64,000 bases of DNA from Dyadobacter sandarakinus (GCF_016894445.1 NZ_CP056775.1:2234001-2298000), one strand, 5' to 3'; shown: positions 9,967-19,221, counted from the stretch's first letter. Notes: generated from the sequence alone by a model not told the origin. Translations and numbers: made by a program.

Positions 9967-11700
9967 ATGAAAAAATTCCTGATAACCATTGTTGCGCTGG
10001 CCCTCGGACTGGTATCCTGTGACCTGGACCAGCTTCCTATGGACGCGATTTCACCCGAGACATTTTTCAAAACCGAAAACGACCTGCTGCTTTATACCAA
10101 CTCGCTGTACAACATGCTGCCGGATGCAGAGGATGTGTATAATGAAGATGCGGATAATGTGGTAAAAAATGCATTGCGCGATGAACTGCAGGGTACGCGC
10201 ATTGTTCCCACGAGTGGCGGCGGCTGGTCCTGGACCAACCTGCGGAACATCAACTACTTCCTCGCCAATTCGGGAAAATGCCCGGACAAGGCGGCGGTAG
10301 CCCGCTACAATGGTCTGGCCCGCTTCTTCCGGGCGTATTTCTATTTCGGGATGGTCAAAAGGTTTGGTGACGTACCCTGGTACACTTCCACGATCGAGAT
10401 CACGGACGAGCAGTTGCTGACCAAGGCCCGCGATCCGCGTACGCTCGTGATGGATTCGGTGATGGCTGACCTGGACTATGCGATTGCAAACCTGGCAACC
10501 GGCCGTCAGGTGAACACCGTCACTAAATGGACTGCGCTGGCATTGAAGTCGCGCGTGGGCTTGTATGAGGGTACTTTTCGTAAATACCATACGGAATTCA
10601 ACCTGCCCGACGCCGACCGTTTCCTCGATGCCTGCATCGCCGCCTCGGAGGACCTGATAAAAAATAGTGGGTACACGATCTACAAAGCCACACCCGAAAC
10701 CGCGTATTTAAGACTTTTTGCGTCCGACAATGCCATCGCAGACGAGATCATCCTTGCGCGTGATTTCAGCGACGAGTTGCAGGTTTATCACAACCTTAAC
10801 TACTACACCATGACAGCCTCCTACGGCAAACCCGGTCTGGAAAAGAAGCTGGTAAACAGCTACCTGATGAAGGATGGCACCCCGTTCACAAATGTAAAAG
10901 GGTACGAAACCATGCAGTTTTTCGAGGAGGTCCAAAACCGCGACCCGCGCCTTACACAAACCATCCGCACGCCGGGCTATACCCGCATTGGTGAAACAAC
11001 CCCACTGGTACCCGAGTTTGGTGCAACCAGCACGGGATACCAGCTGATCAAGTTTGTGTCCGAGCCCAAATGGGACACCTTCAACAAGGATATTACTGAC
11101 ATGCCGATTTTCCGCTACGCCGAGGTACTGCTGAACTATGCCGAAGCCAAAGCCGAAAAAGGCACGCTGACCCAGGTAGACCTGGAACTGTCCACCGGAC
11201 TTACCCGCGGCCGGGTAGGCATGCCCAACATTGATATGGCGAATGCCAATGCCAAACCCGATCCCTACCAGGCGGAGATGTACACCCACGTGACGGGCAA
11301 AAATGCAGGCGTGATTCTGGAAATCCGGCGTGAGCGCCGCATTGAACTGGTCATGGAAAACTTCTTCCGCTGGGACGATATTATCCGCTGGAAAGAGGGA
11401 CAGGCCCTGACCAGACAGTTCAAAGGCATGTACTTTCCCGGTCCGGGCAGCTATGACCTCGACAAGAATGGAAAAGTTGACCTGGTGATTTACGAAGGCA
11501 CCAAACCCAACATCGCCGGTGCACAACTCCTGAAACTGGGAAGCGAAATCCTGCTTGAAAATGGCAGCAAAGGAGGGAACATGGTGATCAATGGTCACAT
11601 TACCAAGAAGTTCGACGAGAACAAGGACTACCTTTATCCGATCCCCAGGCAAGAGCGGCTTTTGAATACCAACCTTACCCAGAACCCCAACTGGGAATAG
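9967..11700 (+). CDS. SusD/RagB-family substrate-binding lipoprotein
   Basis: A 577-residue surface lipoprotein that forms the lid of the SusC channel. The signal peptide ends in the lipobox LVSC (about residues 15-18), the N-terminal region shows TPR-like helical content (RYNGLARFFRAYFYFGMVKRF) and the C-terminal part has the typical MPIFRYAEVLLNYAEAKAE and RRERRIELVMENFFRWDDI segments of SusD/RagB proteins. It lies 30 bases after susC and is followed after 33 bases by a phosphoesterase gene, so the ligand may be a phosphorylated compound. The exact ligand cannot be read from the sequence. Confidence 0.95.
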   Translation: MKKFLITIVALALGLVSCDLDQLPMDAISPETFFKTENDLLLYTNSLYNMLPDAEDVYNEDADNVVKNALRDELQGTRIVPTSGGGWSWTNLRNINYFLANSGKCPDKAAVARYNGLARFFRAYFYFGMVKRFGDVPWYTSTIEITDEQLLTKARDPRTLVMDSVMADLDYAIANLATGRQVNTVTKWTALALKSRVGLYEGTFRKYHTEFNLPDADRFLDACIAASEDLIKNSGYTIYKATPETAYLRLFASDNAIADEIILARDFSDELQVYHNLNYYTMTASYGKPGLEKKLVNSYLMKDGTPFTNVKGYETMQFFEEVQNRDPRLTQTIRTPGYTRIGETTPLVPEFGATSTGYQLIKFVSEPKWDTFNKDITDMPIFRYAEVLLNYAEAKAEKGTLTQVDLELSTGLTRGRVGMPNIDMANANAKPDPYQAEMYTHVTGKNAGVILEIRRERRIELVMENFFRWDDIIRWKEGQALTRQFKGMYFPGPGSYDLDKNGKVDLVIYEGTKPNIAGAQLLKLGSEILLENGSKGGNMVINGHITKKFDENKDYLYPIPRQERLLNTNLTQNPNWE

Positions 11701-11733
11701 TAAATCCTGATTATTCCTAAACCTTTAACCCAT

Positions 11734-12951
11734 ATGCTTTCAGACAGAAGGTCATTCTTAGAGAAAATGTCGCAGATCGGGGCACTCAGCCTGCTGCCGC
11801 TGTCTGCCTCGCAGGCCGCTGCGGGTGCAGCCGAAGAGAAAAACCACTTTGTGGCGGGTCCCTACCTTCAGAACCTCGGCCCGAATGAAGTAACGATCAT
11901 GTGGATCACGCACAAAAACGCTTTCAGCTGGCTGGAATACGGTGCGGGTACTTACACCAGCAAACGTGAATTCGGGTATTCCAACGGATTGATCGAGGCC
12001 AACAACCGGATCAATAAAATTACTCTCACAGACCTGAAACCCGGCACCGAGCACAAATACAAGATCGTATCCACGGATGTACTCGGCTACAAAGGCTCCA
12101 AGGTGGAATTCGGCGAAACGATATCGAGTGCGATGTTCGGGTTTAAAACGCCTGCTGAAAATGAGGACGAGTTCAAAATGGTGGTATTCAATGATATTCA
12201 CGACCGTCCGCAGATCATTCCGCAGCTGCTTTACCGGCACGGCTACACAGGCAATACCCGCGACTATGACTTCGTGGTGTTCAATGGCGATTGTTTTGAC
12301 TGGGTCACGGAAGAGCAGCAGATGGTCGATCACCTGATCAAACCTTGTGTGGACATTTTTGCTACGGAATTCCCTTTTATCCTTACGCAGGGTAACCACG
12401 AATGCCGCGGGAGCTTTTCGCGCCACATTTCCGGCTACTACGCGTATCCTGAAAACAAATACTATTACGCATTTACCCGCGGTCCGGTACGGTTTGTGGT
12501 GCTGGATTCGGGTGAGGATAAAACCGACGACAGCGTGGAGTACGGCGGGCTGTCGGCATTTGACCGCTACCGGGAAGCACAGGGCAAATGGCTGGAAAAA
12601 GAGGTACAGTCCGCTGATTTCAAAAATGCCGATTTCAGAATTGTACTGATCCATATTTCGCCCTATCATTCGGGCGACTGGCACGGACCGATGCATTGTC
12701 AGCAGGTATTCGGGCCCATTTTAAATAAAGCAAAGATCGACCTGCAGCTTTCCGGACACACGCATCGCTACATGACCCACGAACCCGATACCACCCATAA
12801 CTACCCGATCATGATCGGGGGCGGTCCGCTGGAAGGCAAGCGTACCCTGATCAAGCTACATGCGACCCGCAAGCAGCTCGACGTGAAGATGATCCGGGAC
12901 GATGGTGAAGTCGTAGGGAAGTTCCTGCTGCCGAAAAAAGGGAAAGCCTGA
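11734..12951 (+). CDS. Exported calcineurin-like metallophosphoesterase
   Basis: A 405-residue phosphoesterase with a twin-arginine-type start (SDRRSFLEKM) followed by a hydrophobic stretch, so probably exported folded. An N-terminal fibronectin-III-like domain (about 38-130; GPYLQNLGPNEVTIMWIT) resembles that of purple acid phosphatases. All dimetal motifs are present in order: FNDIHD, FNGDCFDW, GNHECRG, LIHISPYHSG and SGHTHRYM. It should remove phosphate from an ester in the periplasm or at the cell surface. It sits 33 bases after susD, in the same apparent transcript, which points to an organophosphate as the locus substrate. The precise substrate is unknown. Confidence 0.92.
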   Translation: MLSDRRSFLEKMSQIGALSLLPLSASQAAAGAAEEKNHFVAGPYLQNLGPNEVTIMWITHKNAFSWLEYGAGTYTSKREFGYSNGLIEANNRINKITLTDLKPGTEHKYKIVSTDVLGYKGSKVEFGETISSAMFGFKTPAENEDEFKMVVFNDIHDRPQIIPQLLYRHGYTGNTRDYDFVVFNGDCFDWVTEEQQMVDHLIKPCVDIFATEFPFILTQGNHECRGSFSRHISGYYAYPENKYYYAFTRGPVRFVVLDSGEDKTDDSVEYGGLSAFDRYREAQGKWLEKEVQSADFKNADFRIVLIHISPYHSGDWHGPMHCQQVFGPILNKAKIDLQLSGHTHRYMTHEPDTTHNYPIMIGGGPLEGKRTLIKLHATRKQLDVKMIRDDGEVVGKFLLPKKGKA

Positions 12952-12973
12952 CAAAAGATTTTTTGTCGAACCG

Positions 12974-13003
12974 GGAGGCCCCATGCGGGTCTCCTCTATT
13001 TTT
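12974..13003 (+). terminator. Probable intrinsic terminator after the phosphoesterase gene
   Basis: An eight-pair stem (GGAGGCCC with GGGTCTCC, one G-U pair) with a five-base loop, followed by TCTATTTTT. The same T-rich end contains TATTTTTG (12997-13004), a match to the TAnnTTTG -7 consensus 20 bases before the next ATG, so termination and re-initiation may coincide here. Confidence 0.55.
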
Positions 13004-13024
13004 GTACGAATCAAATTCCACATC

Positions 13025-13864
13025 ATGAAAAGACTGCTCTTAGTATGTATGCTGCTGGTTGTCGCAGCAGGCACCTCATTTTCCCAGAACAACGTCCTCA
13101 CGGTCGCATCTTACAACCTGCGCTACAATACGCCCAATGATGGTGTCAATGCCTGGCCAAACCGGAAAGAAATGGTAAAAGGCCTTGTCCGTTTTCACGA
13201 CTTCGACATCTTTGGTGTGCAGGAAGCGCTGGTGGGCCAATTGAAGGATGTGGCGGAACTGACGGACTATGCCTACTACGGAAAAGGGCGGGACGACGGA
13301 AAGGAAGGCGGCGAGCATTCGGCCATATTTTACAAAAAAAGCCGCTTTAAGCTGCTGAAATCAGGTGACTTCTGGCTGAGCGAAACGCCTGACGTACCCG
13401 GCAAGGGCTGGGATGCAACCTGCTGTAACCGCATTTGTTCGTGGGGACAGTTCCAGGACCAGACGACTAAAAAGACCTTTTATTTTTTCAATGTACATTT
13501 TGACCACCAGGGCAAAGAGGCACGCCGGCAGTCGGGACATTTAATGGTTAAAAAAATCAGTGAAATCGCCGGAAAGTCAAACGTAATCCTCACCGGTGAC
13601 TTCAACTCTACCCCTGAGACCGAGCAGATCCAGACCATCCGAACCATCCTGAACGATACGCATGAAGTAACGAAAGACAAACCTTACGGACCGGAAGGAA
13701 CCTTCAACAGTTTCAAGTTTGATGCAAAAATGGAGAACCGCATCGACTATATTTTTACCGGCAAAAATATCGACGTGCTGAAATATGGTGTCCTGACCGA
13801 CGCTCTGGAGCAGCGCTACCCTTCCGATCACCAGCCTGTGGTTGTGAAGGCAGTACTCAAATAA
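13025..13864 (+). CDS. Exported endonuclease/exonuclease/phosphatase-family protein
   Basis: A 279-residue protein of the DNase I / sphingomyelinase / inositol-phosphatase fold. A Sec signal peptide (MKRLLLVCMLLVVAAGTSFS) is followed by the family motifs: ASYNLRYN, FGVQEA (metal-binding Glu), NVHFDHQG (catalytic His), GDFNSTP (Asp/Asn) and SDHQPVV (catalytic Asp-His). The frame opens upstream at 12983, but the ATG at 13025 starts the signal peptide. The fold cleaves phosphodiesters or phosphomonoesters; together with the neighbouring calcineurin-like enzyme it could strip phosphate from a ligand taken up by the SusCD pair. Nuclease, phospholipase and sugar-phosphatase roles cannot be told apart from sequence alone. 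Confidence 0.9.
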   Translation: MKRLLLVCMLLVVAAGTSFSQNNVLTVASYNLRYNTPNDGVNAWPNRKEMVKGLVRFHDFDIFGVQEALVGQLKDVAELTDYAYYGKGRDDGKEGGEHSAIFYKKSRFKLLKSGDFWLSETPDVPGKGWDATCCNRICSWGQFQDQTTKKTFYFFNVHFDHQGKEARRQSGHLMVKKISEIAGKSNVILTGDFNSTPETEQIQTIRTILNDTHEVTKDKPYGPEGTFNSFKFDAKMENRIDYIFTGKNIDVLKYGVLTDALEQRYPSDHQPVVVKAVLK

Positions 13865-13871
13865 TCGTATG

Positions 13872-13900
13872 GCCGGGGCACCTGCTCCGGCTGCTTTTTT
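13872..13900 (+). terminator. Intrinsic terminator after the EEP-family gene
   Basis: Arms GCCGGGGC and GCTCCGGC pair over eight positions (one G-U) around the loop ACCT, followed by TGC and a run of six T. It closes the 4.5-13.9 kb locus. Confidence 0.8.
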
Positions 13901-13938
13901 CGTTACCTTCGGGAACCTGCCTACTGAAAAGCTGCTCC

Positions 13939-14613
13939 ATGACGCGAACGTCCGTTGTCGTATTCCTTTTTGTTCTTTTTACCAGACTGGCCGCTGCTCA
14001 GGCCGTCACCATCCGTATCAAAGCCCCTAAAAAGCTGAATGAGCGGAAGGCGCTGCTCCTGACACGGGAGAAGGAATTTGCGGCTGTGGTGCATTCCATT
14101 CAGCTCGGCTACGATACCACGCACCTTCAGATGGACCGCAGCCTGCTCCCCGACCTGTACCAGTTTCAGGTTTCCGGATTAAAAGGCACCCTGACGTTTT
14201 TCTTTGAGTCGGGGACAGAGATCAGGCTGGATACCGGGGATGTTGCCCGGTCCGCAGTGTCGCATTCCAAAAGCAACCTCGACTGGGTGGCTTACCGCGA
14301 CAGCATTCAGCGGCCGGCAGACAAGCGCCTTCGGGAACTGGTACTGGAAGAAAACCTGGCCCGGAAAATCGGGAACCTGGACAGTGCCCGCGCCTGGGTA
14401 GCCCGGCAGGAAGCCTCCCGCATTGACATGCTGAACAAGACCACAGCATTTATTGCCGCCCACCCTGCTTCCTACGTGAGTTTGTATTTGCTCAAAAATT
14501 ACTGGTATGCACTCAAAACCAGGGGATTGTTTGAGCAGCTCGACCCCGCTATGGCGCATCACCGCACTTATCGCCTCCTGAAAGAAAAGAACAAGGCCGT
14601 AGCCAGGAAGTAA
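13939..14613 (+). CDS. Exported DUF4369-like protein without thioredoxin domain
   Basis: A 224-residue protein with a signal peptide (VVVFLFVLFTRLAAAQA). The beta-rich part at about 22-100 (LQMDRSLLPDLYQFQVSG, FFFESGTEIRL) and the helical part at about 110-200 (RLRELVLEENLARKIGN, FIAAHPASYVSLYLLKNYW) resemble the DUF4369 domain that normally sits before a TlpA-type thioredoxin domain in Bacteroidota. Here the protein ends where that domain would begin, so it carries no redox site. It stands alone between a terminator and the converging mtgA gene. The function is unknown. Confidence 0.7.
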   Translation: MTRTSVVVFLFVLFTRLAAAQAVTIRIKAPKKLNERKALLLTREKEFAAVVHSIQLGYDTTHLQMDRSLLPDLYQFQVSGLKGTLTFFFESGTEIRLDTGDVARSAVSHSKSNLDWVAYRDSIQRPADKRLRELVLEENLARKIGNLDSARAWVARQEASRIDMLNKTTAFIAAHPASYVSLYLLKNYWYALKTRGLFEQLDPAMAHHRTYRLLKEKNKAVARK

Positions 14614-14718
14614 CTCCTGTAATTTCTGATTTAATGCATGTCCCAAAGATCAGTACATGCTGCGGCAGCTGATCAGGGTGATGTTGAAAAAACCGTCACC
14701 AATGCACTCAGGACGCAA

Positions 14719-15405
14719 TCAAAGCTCGTCGATATATTTCTGGCCGCCCAGGTACCGCATCTGCCGGACGATCTGGTTGGTTCGTTTGTTGACGTATGCA
14801 GACGGATTTTTGATGGAAAACCGGATGGGATTGGGCAGCACTGCCGCAATGCGTGCAGCTTCGTGCCTGCTCAGCTTTTTTGCTGATTTATTATAGTACC
14901 GGAGTGATGCCGCCTCTACGCCAAAGGTCATTTTACCCATTTCCGCTACATTCAGATATACTTCCAGAATGCGTTCCTTGTCCCAGATCAGCTCGATGAG
15001 GATCGTAAAATAGGCTTCAAGACCTTTACGGACGAGGCTGCGGCCGTGCCATAAAAAAACATTCTTGGCAACCTGCTGCGATATGGTGCTGGCACCCCGC
15101 GCCCGCTTGCGCTTTTCTTTCACCGCATTGTAAATCTGATTGAAATCAAATCCCCAGTGCTTGGGAAAGTTCTGGTCTTCGGAGGCTACCACCGCCAGGG
15201 CTACCTCCTTCGATATGTTCTCGTAGGGTTCCCAATCATGAAAAAGCTCGGAGTCCTCCCCATCCACAAGCGCTTCAACCTTCCGGGAAAGCATGTAGGG
15301 CGTAACCCAGACCGGTAAAAATTTCAGAATAAAAACCCAGACAACGGAAAGTACAGTGAAAAACAGCAGGAAGCGGAGCAAAATAAATTGCAGACGGCGG
15401 AACAT
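14719..15405 (-). CDS. mtgA: Monofunctional biosynthetic peptidoglycan transglycosylase
   Basis: A 228-residue GT51 enzyme that polymerises lipid II into glycan strands at the outer face of the inner membrane. An N-terminal membrane anchor (FLLFFTVLSVVWVFILKFL, about 10-30) precedes the GT51 motifs: the catalytic Glu in ASEDQNFPKHWGFD, GASTISQQVAKN, RKGLEAYFTILIE and ERILEVYLNVAEMG. No transpeptidase domain follows, and the length fits MtgA. The neighbours are unrelated genes. Confidence 0.95.
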   Translation of the reverse strand: MFRRLQFILLRFLLFFTVLSVVWVFILKFLPVWVTPYMLSRKVEALVDGEDSELFHDWEPYENISKEVALAVVASEDQNFPKHWGFDFNQIYNAVKEKRKRARGASTISQQVAKNVFLWHGRSLVRKGLEAYFTILIELIWDKERILEVYLNVAEMGKMTFGVEAASLRYYNKSAKKLSRHEAARIAAVLPNPIRFSIKNPSAYVNKRTNQIVRQMRYLGGQKYIDEL

Positions 15406-15526
15406 AAAAATTTTTTACTACTAAAACAGTAACCAAACAACAGTAACAGCGTACAAAGAACAGAACTAATCAGGTCTGGACAAAGAAAACCGGTACCATT
15501 ATTACTACATGCACTTTTCGTTGATT

Positions 15527-16804
15527 ATGAATGAAAATATCCTGAGCTACATCTGGCAATTTCAATATTTTGATGCCAGAAATCTCGCTACCGAGGACAA
15601 GCAGGCACTTTCCATCCTGCGGACAGGATTCCGGAACCGGAATGCGGGCCCCGATTTCCTCGAAGCCCGGCTGATGATCGCGGGCGTTCAATGGATTGGC
15701 AGCGTCGAAATCCATGTAAGATCTTCGGACTGGTACCAGCATGCACACGACACGAACGACGCCTACGAAGGCGTGGTGTTGCATGTGGTTTGGGAAGATG
15801 ACGGCCCGGTATCACGCCGCGACGGCACCCTGCTCCCCTGCCTGGCCCTGAAAAAGATTGCAGATGCGGGAATGATCGACAGGTACCGGCAATTGCAGGA
15901 TGACGAAGAGGTAATTCCCTGTCACCGGTCATTTGGTAAAATCGGCATGATCCACAAGTATGCCATGCTCGACAGGGTGCTGCTGGAACGTCTGGATCGG
16001 AAGGCTTCAGAAGTAATGCAGCTGTACCACCAGGCGCGGCAGGACTGGGACACGACGGCTTATCAGTGGATCGGCAAGCATTATGGTTTTAAGCTGAACG
16101 ATCCGGTATTTCTGCGGCTTACGGAAGCAGTTCCCTGGAAGGTTGTCCGAAAGCACCGGCACAACCTGTTGCAGGTGGAGTCGCTGCTTTTCGGAGGCAG
16201 CGGCATGCTCATGCCGGAGTACCAGGACGATTACTGCCGGCAGCTTTTGCGGGAATTCGGTTATTTGAAAAGTAAGTACCGGCTCACGCATGCGATCCAA
16301 ATGCATGAATGGAAGTTTGCAAGATTACGCCCTGCCGGGTTCCCGACCGTGCGGCTGGCGCAGTTTGCCCGGCTGATCTGCAGTGAACCCAACCTTTTTT
16401 CGATGGTAGTCAATGCACCCTCCCACGCTGGTCTGCAAAGCCGGCTGGCAGAGCAGCAATCGGATTACTGGACGAGCCACTATGTGTTTGAAAAAACAGC
16501 CTCAGGGAAAGTACCCGCGATGGGCAAAGGCGCAGTCAGCATGCTGATCATCAATGCAATGGTGCCGCTGCTGGTCGCTTACGCCAGACAAAAGCAGCAA
16601 AGTAATATGCTGGACCGGGCCATGGACTGGCTGTCACAGATTGCAGCGGAGGACAACTACATCATCCGGCAGTGGGCCGACCTCGACATGCAGGTAAAAA
16701 CGGCAGCTGACAGCCAGGCGCTCATCGAGTGGCACCATCACTACTGTGTCCCGAAGCGCTGCCTTGAATGTACGGTTGGGGCAGCACTGGTACGCAATGC
16801 CTAG
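15527..16804 (+). CDS. DUF2851 family protein
   Basis: A 425-residue protein belonging to DUF2851, a family common in Bacteroidota. Typical segments are MNENILSYIWQFQYFD at the start, GFRNRNAGPDFLEARLMI, GSVEIHVRSSDWYQHAHD, and a C-terminal CVPKRCLECTVGAAL with three cysteines. The N-terminal segment with E and H in IHVRSSDW has been likened to restriction-endonuclease-like folds, but I cannot confirm activity. The frame is open to 15509; the ATG at 15527 agrees better with the family start. Its stop overlaps the stop of the converging small membrane gene by three bases. Confidence 0.85.
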   Translation: MNENILSYIWQFQYFDARNLATEDKQALSILRTGFRNRNAGPDFLEARLMIAGVQWIGSVEIHVRSSDWYQHAHDTNDAYEGVVLHVVWEDDGPVSRRDGTLLPCLALKKIADAGMIDRYRQLQDDEEVIPCHRSFGKIGMIHKYAMLDRVLLERLDRKASEVMQLYHQARQDWDTTAYQWIGKHYGFKLNDPVFLRLTEAVPWKVVRKHRHNLLQVESLLFGGSGMLMPEYQDDYCRQLLREFGYLKSKYRLTHAIQMHEWKFARLRPAGFPTVRLAQFARLICSEPNLFSMVVNAPSHAGLQSRLAEQQSDYWTSHYVFEKTASGKVPAMGKGAVSMLIINAMVPLLVAYARQKQQSNMLDRAMDWLSQIAAEDNYIIRQWADLDMQVKTAADSQALIEWHHHYCVPKRCLECTVGAALVRNA

Positions 16805-16998
16805 CCTTTCACTAGATTGACACCCGTCAGCAGAAATACGGTACCTACCAGAAAAGGAACAACTGACTCCCATTTGGAGACGGTAAGACCCAGTACGGGC
16901 TTGTCTGAGAGGAAAGCAATGCAGGCAAAGAGGAGTACTACAATGCCCAGGATTGTGAGCAATGCGCCAAAGAAACGTTTGAACTGAGAATTATCCAT
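16801..16998 (-). CDS. Small two-span membrane protein
   Basis: A 65-residue protein with two predicted membrane spans, about 9-30 (FGALLTILGIVVLLFACIAF) and about 47-63 (VVPFLVGTVFLLTGVNL). I do not recognise the family. The ATG at 16998 (MDNSQFKRF) is preferred to the upstream in-frame ATG at 17019. Its stop shares three bases with the stop of the DUF2851 gene on the other strand, and it starts 37 bases after the end of cca on the same strand, so it may be the last gene of a cca transcript. Confidence 0.65.
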   Translation of the reverse strand: MDNSQFKRFFGALLTILGIVVLLFACIAFLSDKPVLGLTVSKWESVVPFLVGTVFLLTGVNLVKG

Positions 16999-17035
16999 CG
17001 GGTGACTTGTGAAAAACAAATATGGACAAAAAAAG

Positions 17036-18454
17036 TCAAACTACGCGTGTGAGGCCCATTTTCTCACCTTCCTGCACCATAAATGCAAAGGCAGGATCGT
17101 ACTCGTTCGGGATAATACCTTCGAGGATAGCTTCGCGAATGGTTTCTTTAATTACGCCCACTTCGCGCCCGGGTTTCAAGCCAAAAGCCTCCATGATCAG
17201 CTCACCGGTAATCACGGGCTGGAAGTTCCTCAGCTTGTCACGCTCTTCGAGGTCTTTGAGCTTCTGCTCCACCAGGTCGAAGTTGGCCAGGAAGCGTTTT
17301 ACCTTATCCGGATTTTTAGAGGTGATATCCGCCCGGCAAAGCTTCATCAGCGCCTCAATGTCCTCACCAGCTTCCACCAGCAGCCGGCGCATGGCCGAAT
17401 CCGTGATTTGTTCCCTGGATAATACGATCGGACGGAGGTGCAACCTCACAAGTTTTTTCACAAACCGCATTTTCTCGTTAAGCGGGAGCTTCATCCGCCT
17501 GAAAATGGCAGGTACCATGCGCGCGCCTATTTCTTCATGGTTATGGAAAGACCAGCCCACTTTCCGGTCGAACTTTTTGGTGGCGGGCTTGGCGATATCG
17601 TGCAGGATAGCCGCCCAGCGGAGCCACAGGTCATCGGTATGCTCGGATACATTGTCGAGTACCTGTAACGTATGATAGAAATTATCTTTATGTCCTTTAC
17701 CATCAATGGTTTCGACACCGAGCAACTCAATGAGTTCAGGGAAGATGATAGCCAGCAGTCCGGAATGATAAAGGAGCTTGAAGCCGTAAGAGGGTGTTCT
17801 GGAGAGAATGATCTTGTTCAGTTCCTCGGAAATCCGCTCATAGGAAACAATGCTGATCCGGTCTTTCATGCGGGTGATGGCATCAAAGGTATCCGGCTCA
17901 ATGTCAAAGTTCAGCTGGGCTGCAAAGCGGACCGCCCGCATCATGCGCAGGGGATCATCCGAAAAGGTAATTTCGGGGTCAAGCGGTGTGCGGATGATTT
18001 TTTTCCGGAGGTCCCTGGTACCGTCAAATGGATCAACCAGGTCGCCAAAGTTGGCGGGGTTCAGGCTGATACCCATCGCATTAATGGTAAAGTCACGCCT
18101 GTTCTGATCGTCACTCAATGTGCCGTCCTCCACAGCCGGCTTACGGGAGTCGGCCCGGTACGACTCCTTCCGGGCGCCCACAAACTCCACTTCCAGCTCA
18201 CCCTGGCGAAGTTGTGCGGTACCAAAATTTTTGTAAACACTTACAAAAACATCCGGCCCCAGCTCGCTGGCTACCAGCTCGGCAAGCTCAATCCCGCTGC
18301 CAATGGAAACAATATCAATGTCCTTGCTGCTCCTTTTGAGAATAAGATCCCTGACAAACCCTCCTATCACATACGCTTCCACCCCCAGCTCTGCCGCTGC
18401 TTTCGCCACGACTCCAAAAACAGGATAATCTGATAACTGCTCTTTGAAATTCAT
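17036..18454 (-). CDS. cca: CCA tRNA nucleotidyltransferase / poly(A) polymerase family protein with HD domain
   Basis: A 472-residue class II nucleotidyltransferase. The head domain shows YVIGGFVRDLILKR and the catalytic KDIDIVSIG (two Asp), then QNRRDFTINAMG and LRMMRAVRFAAQL, which are typical of CCA-adding enzymes. An HD-domain segment lies around 245-300 (DNFYHTLQVLDN, RWAAILHDIAKP). The enzyme adds or repairs the 3' CCA end of tRNAs in the cytoplasm. Poly(A) polymerases share the head domain, but Bacteroidota proteins of this length and HD layout are usually called CCA enzymes. Neighbours give no further clue. Confidence 0.92.
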   Translation of the reverse strand: MNFKEQLSDYPVFGVVAKAAAELGVEAYVIGGFVRDLILKRSSKDIDIVSIGSGIELAELVASELGPDVFVSVYKNFGTAQLRQGELEVEFVGARKESYRADSRKPAVEDGTLSDDQNRRDFTINAMGISLNPANFGDLVDPFDGTRDLRKKIIRTPLDPEITFSDDPLRMMRAVRFAAQLNFDIEPDTFDAITRMKDRISIVSYERISEELNKIILSRTPSYGFKLLYHSGLLAIIFPELIELLGVETIDGKGHKDNFYHTLQVLDNVSEHTDDLWLRWAAILHDIAKPATKKFDRKVGWSFHNHEEIGARMVPAIFRRMKLPLNEKMRFVKKLVRLHLRPIVLSREQITDSAMRRLLVEAGEDIEALMKLCRADITSKNPDKVKRFLANFDLVEQKLKDLEERDKLRNFQPVITGELIMEAFGLKPGREVGVIKETIREAILEGIIPNEYDPAFAFMVQEGEKMGLTRVV

Positions 18455-18543
18455 GCGGCAAAGGTAGAAATTTCTTGTTTTTGGACCGGGCTTGCAGCCG
18501 TTGAGGTTAAATATTCATTCCTCCACTAGACGAAAAACTGATT

Positions 18544-18906
18544 CTACCGGCTCAGCTCATAGTCCGCTACAAGGGTATTAACAGACAAATGCAGGCGGGC
18601 AGAAAGGTTGCGGATCATTTCAACCGTCAGCTTCCGCTTGCGGTTCAGTACCTCCGACACCCGGTTCTTACCTCCCAATGCGTCCACCAGATCAGCCTGT
18701 TTCAGATGCAGCTCTTCCATTCTGACCTTGATGGCTTCAATCGGATCGGGTGAGTCAATGGCATAATGTTCCTGCTCATAGGCATCTATAATCAAAGCAA
18801 GCACGTCAGCCTCATCGCTCTCGTCAGATCCCGCCGGCGTGTCAAAAATCACCTCCATACGTGCCAGTGCAGCCTGATAATCCTCTTCTGTTTTGATCAG
18901 CTTCAT
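18544..18906 (-). CDS. higA: HigA-type antitoxin (XRE helix-turn-helix)
   Basis: A 120-residue DNA-binding antitoxin. The N-terminal half (EEDYQAALARMEVIFD) is the usual HigA helical region and the C-terminal half is an XRE helix-turn-helix (about 63-115; RMEELHLKQADLVDALGGKN, then RVSEVLNRKRKLTVEMIRNL). It should neutralise the HigB toxin and repress the operon. The ATG at 18906 is only two bases after the higB stop, so the two are translationally coupled, with the toxin first, as is usual for higBA. A TTG six bases upstream is in frame but less likely. Confidence 0.9.
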   Translation of the reverse strand: MKLIKTEEDYQAALARMEVIFDTPAGSDESDEADVLALIIDAYEQEHYAIDSPDPIEAIKVRMEELHLKQADLVDALGGKNRVSEVLNRKRKLTVEMIRNLSARLHLSVNTLVADYELSR

Positions 18907-18908
18907 GT

Positions 18909-19205
18909 TCAAATTGTGTTTGCGTTAATTCTGTCATACTCTTTGTGAGTACCGGTAAAGCGAACAAAAATCCATTGCTTTTCGAAATTAATCCGGGCTA
19001 CAAGCCGGTGCGAATTACCCCTGACATTAAAAACAACACGGCCGCTTCGCAGAATACTTGCATTTGCAAAGGTTTCCTTCACATCTGCCGGTGACTTCCA
19101 GTCTGCTTTCAATGTAGTTTCATACCATATTTTAAGGTATTGTTCAAGATCAGGATGTTGCTCCCAATAAGATCGCAATGCTCCTTTTACAAAAATTCGC
19201 TGCAT
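18909..19205 (-). CDS. higB: HigB-type toxin, mRNA interferase
   Basis: A 98-residue member of the RelE/HigB superfamily (HigB_toxin family). Typical segments are SYWEQHPDLEQYLKIWYETT, KADWKSPADVKETFANASIL, RVVFNVRGNSHRLVARINF and IFVRFTGTHKEYDRIN; the last carries the basic and aromatic residues that act in ribosome-dependent mRNA cleavage. The in-frame ATG at 19244 would add a hydrophobic stretch unlike the family, so 19205 is used. A short palindrome upstream (19235-19255) may be the autoregulatory operator. Confidence 0.9.
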   Translation of the reverse strand: MQRIFVKGALRSYWEQHPDLEQYLKIWYETTLKADWKSPADVKETFANASILRSGRVVFNVRGNSHRLVARINFEKQWIFVRFTGTHKEYDRINANTI

Positions 19206-19221
19206 GGCTAAAAACAAAGTT

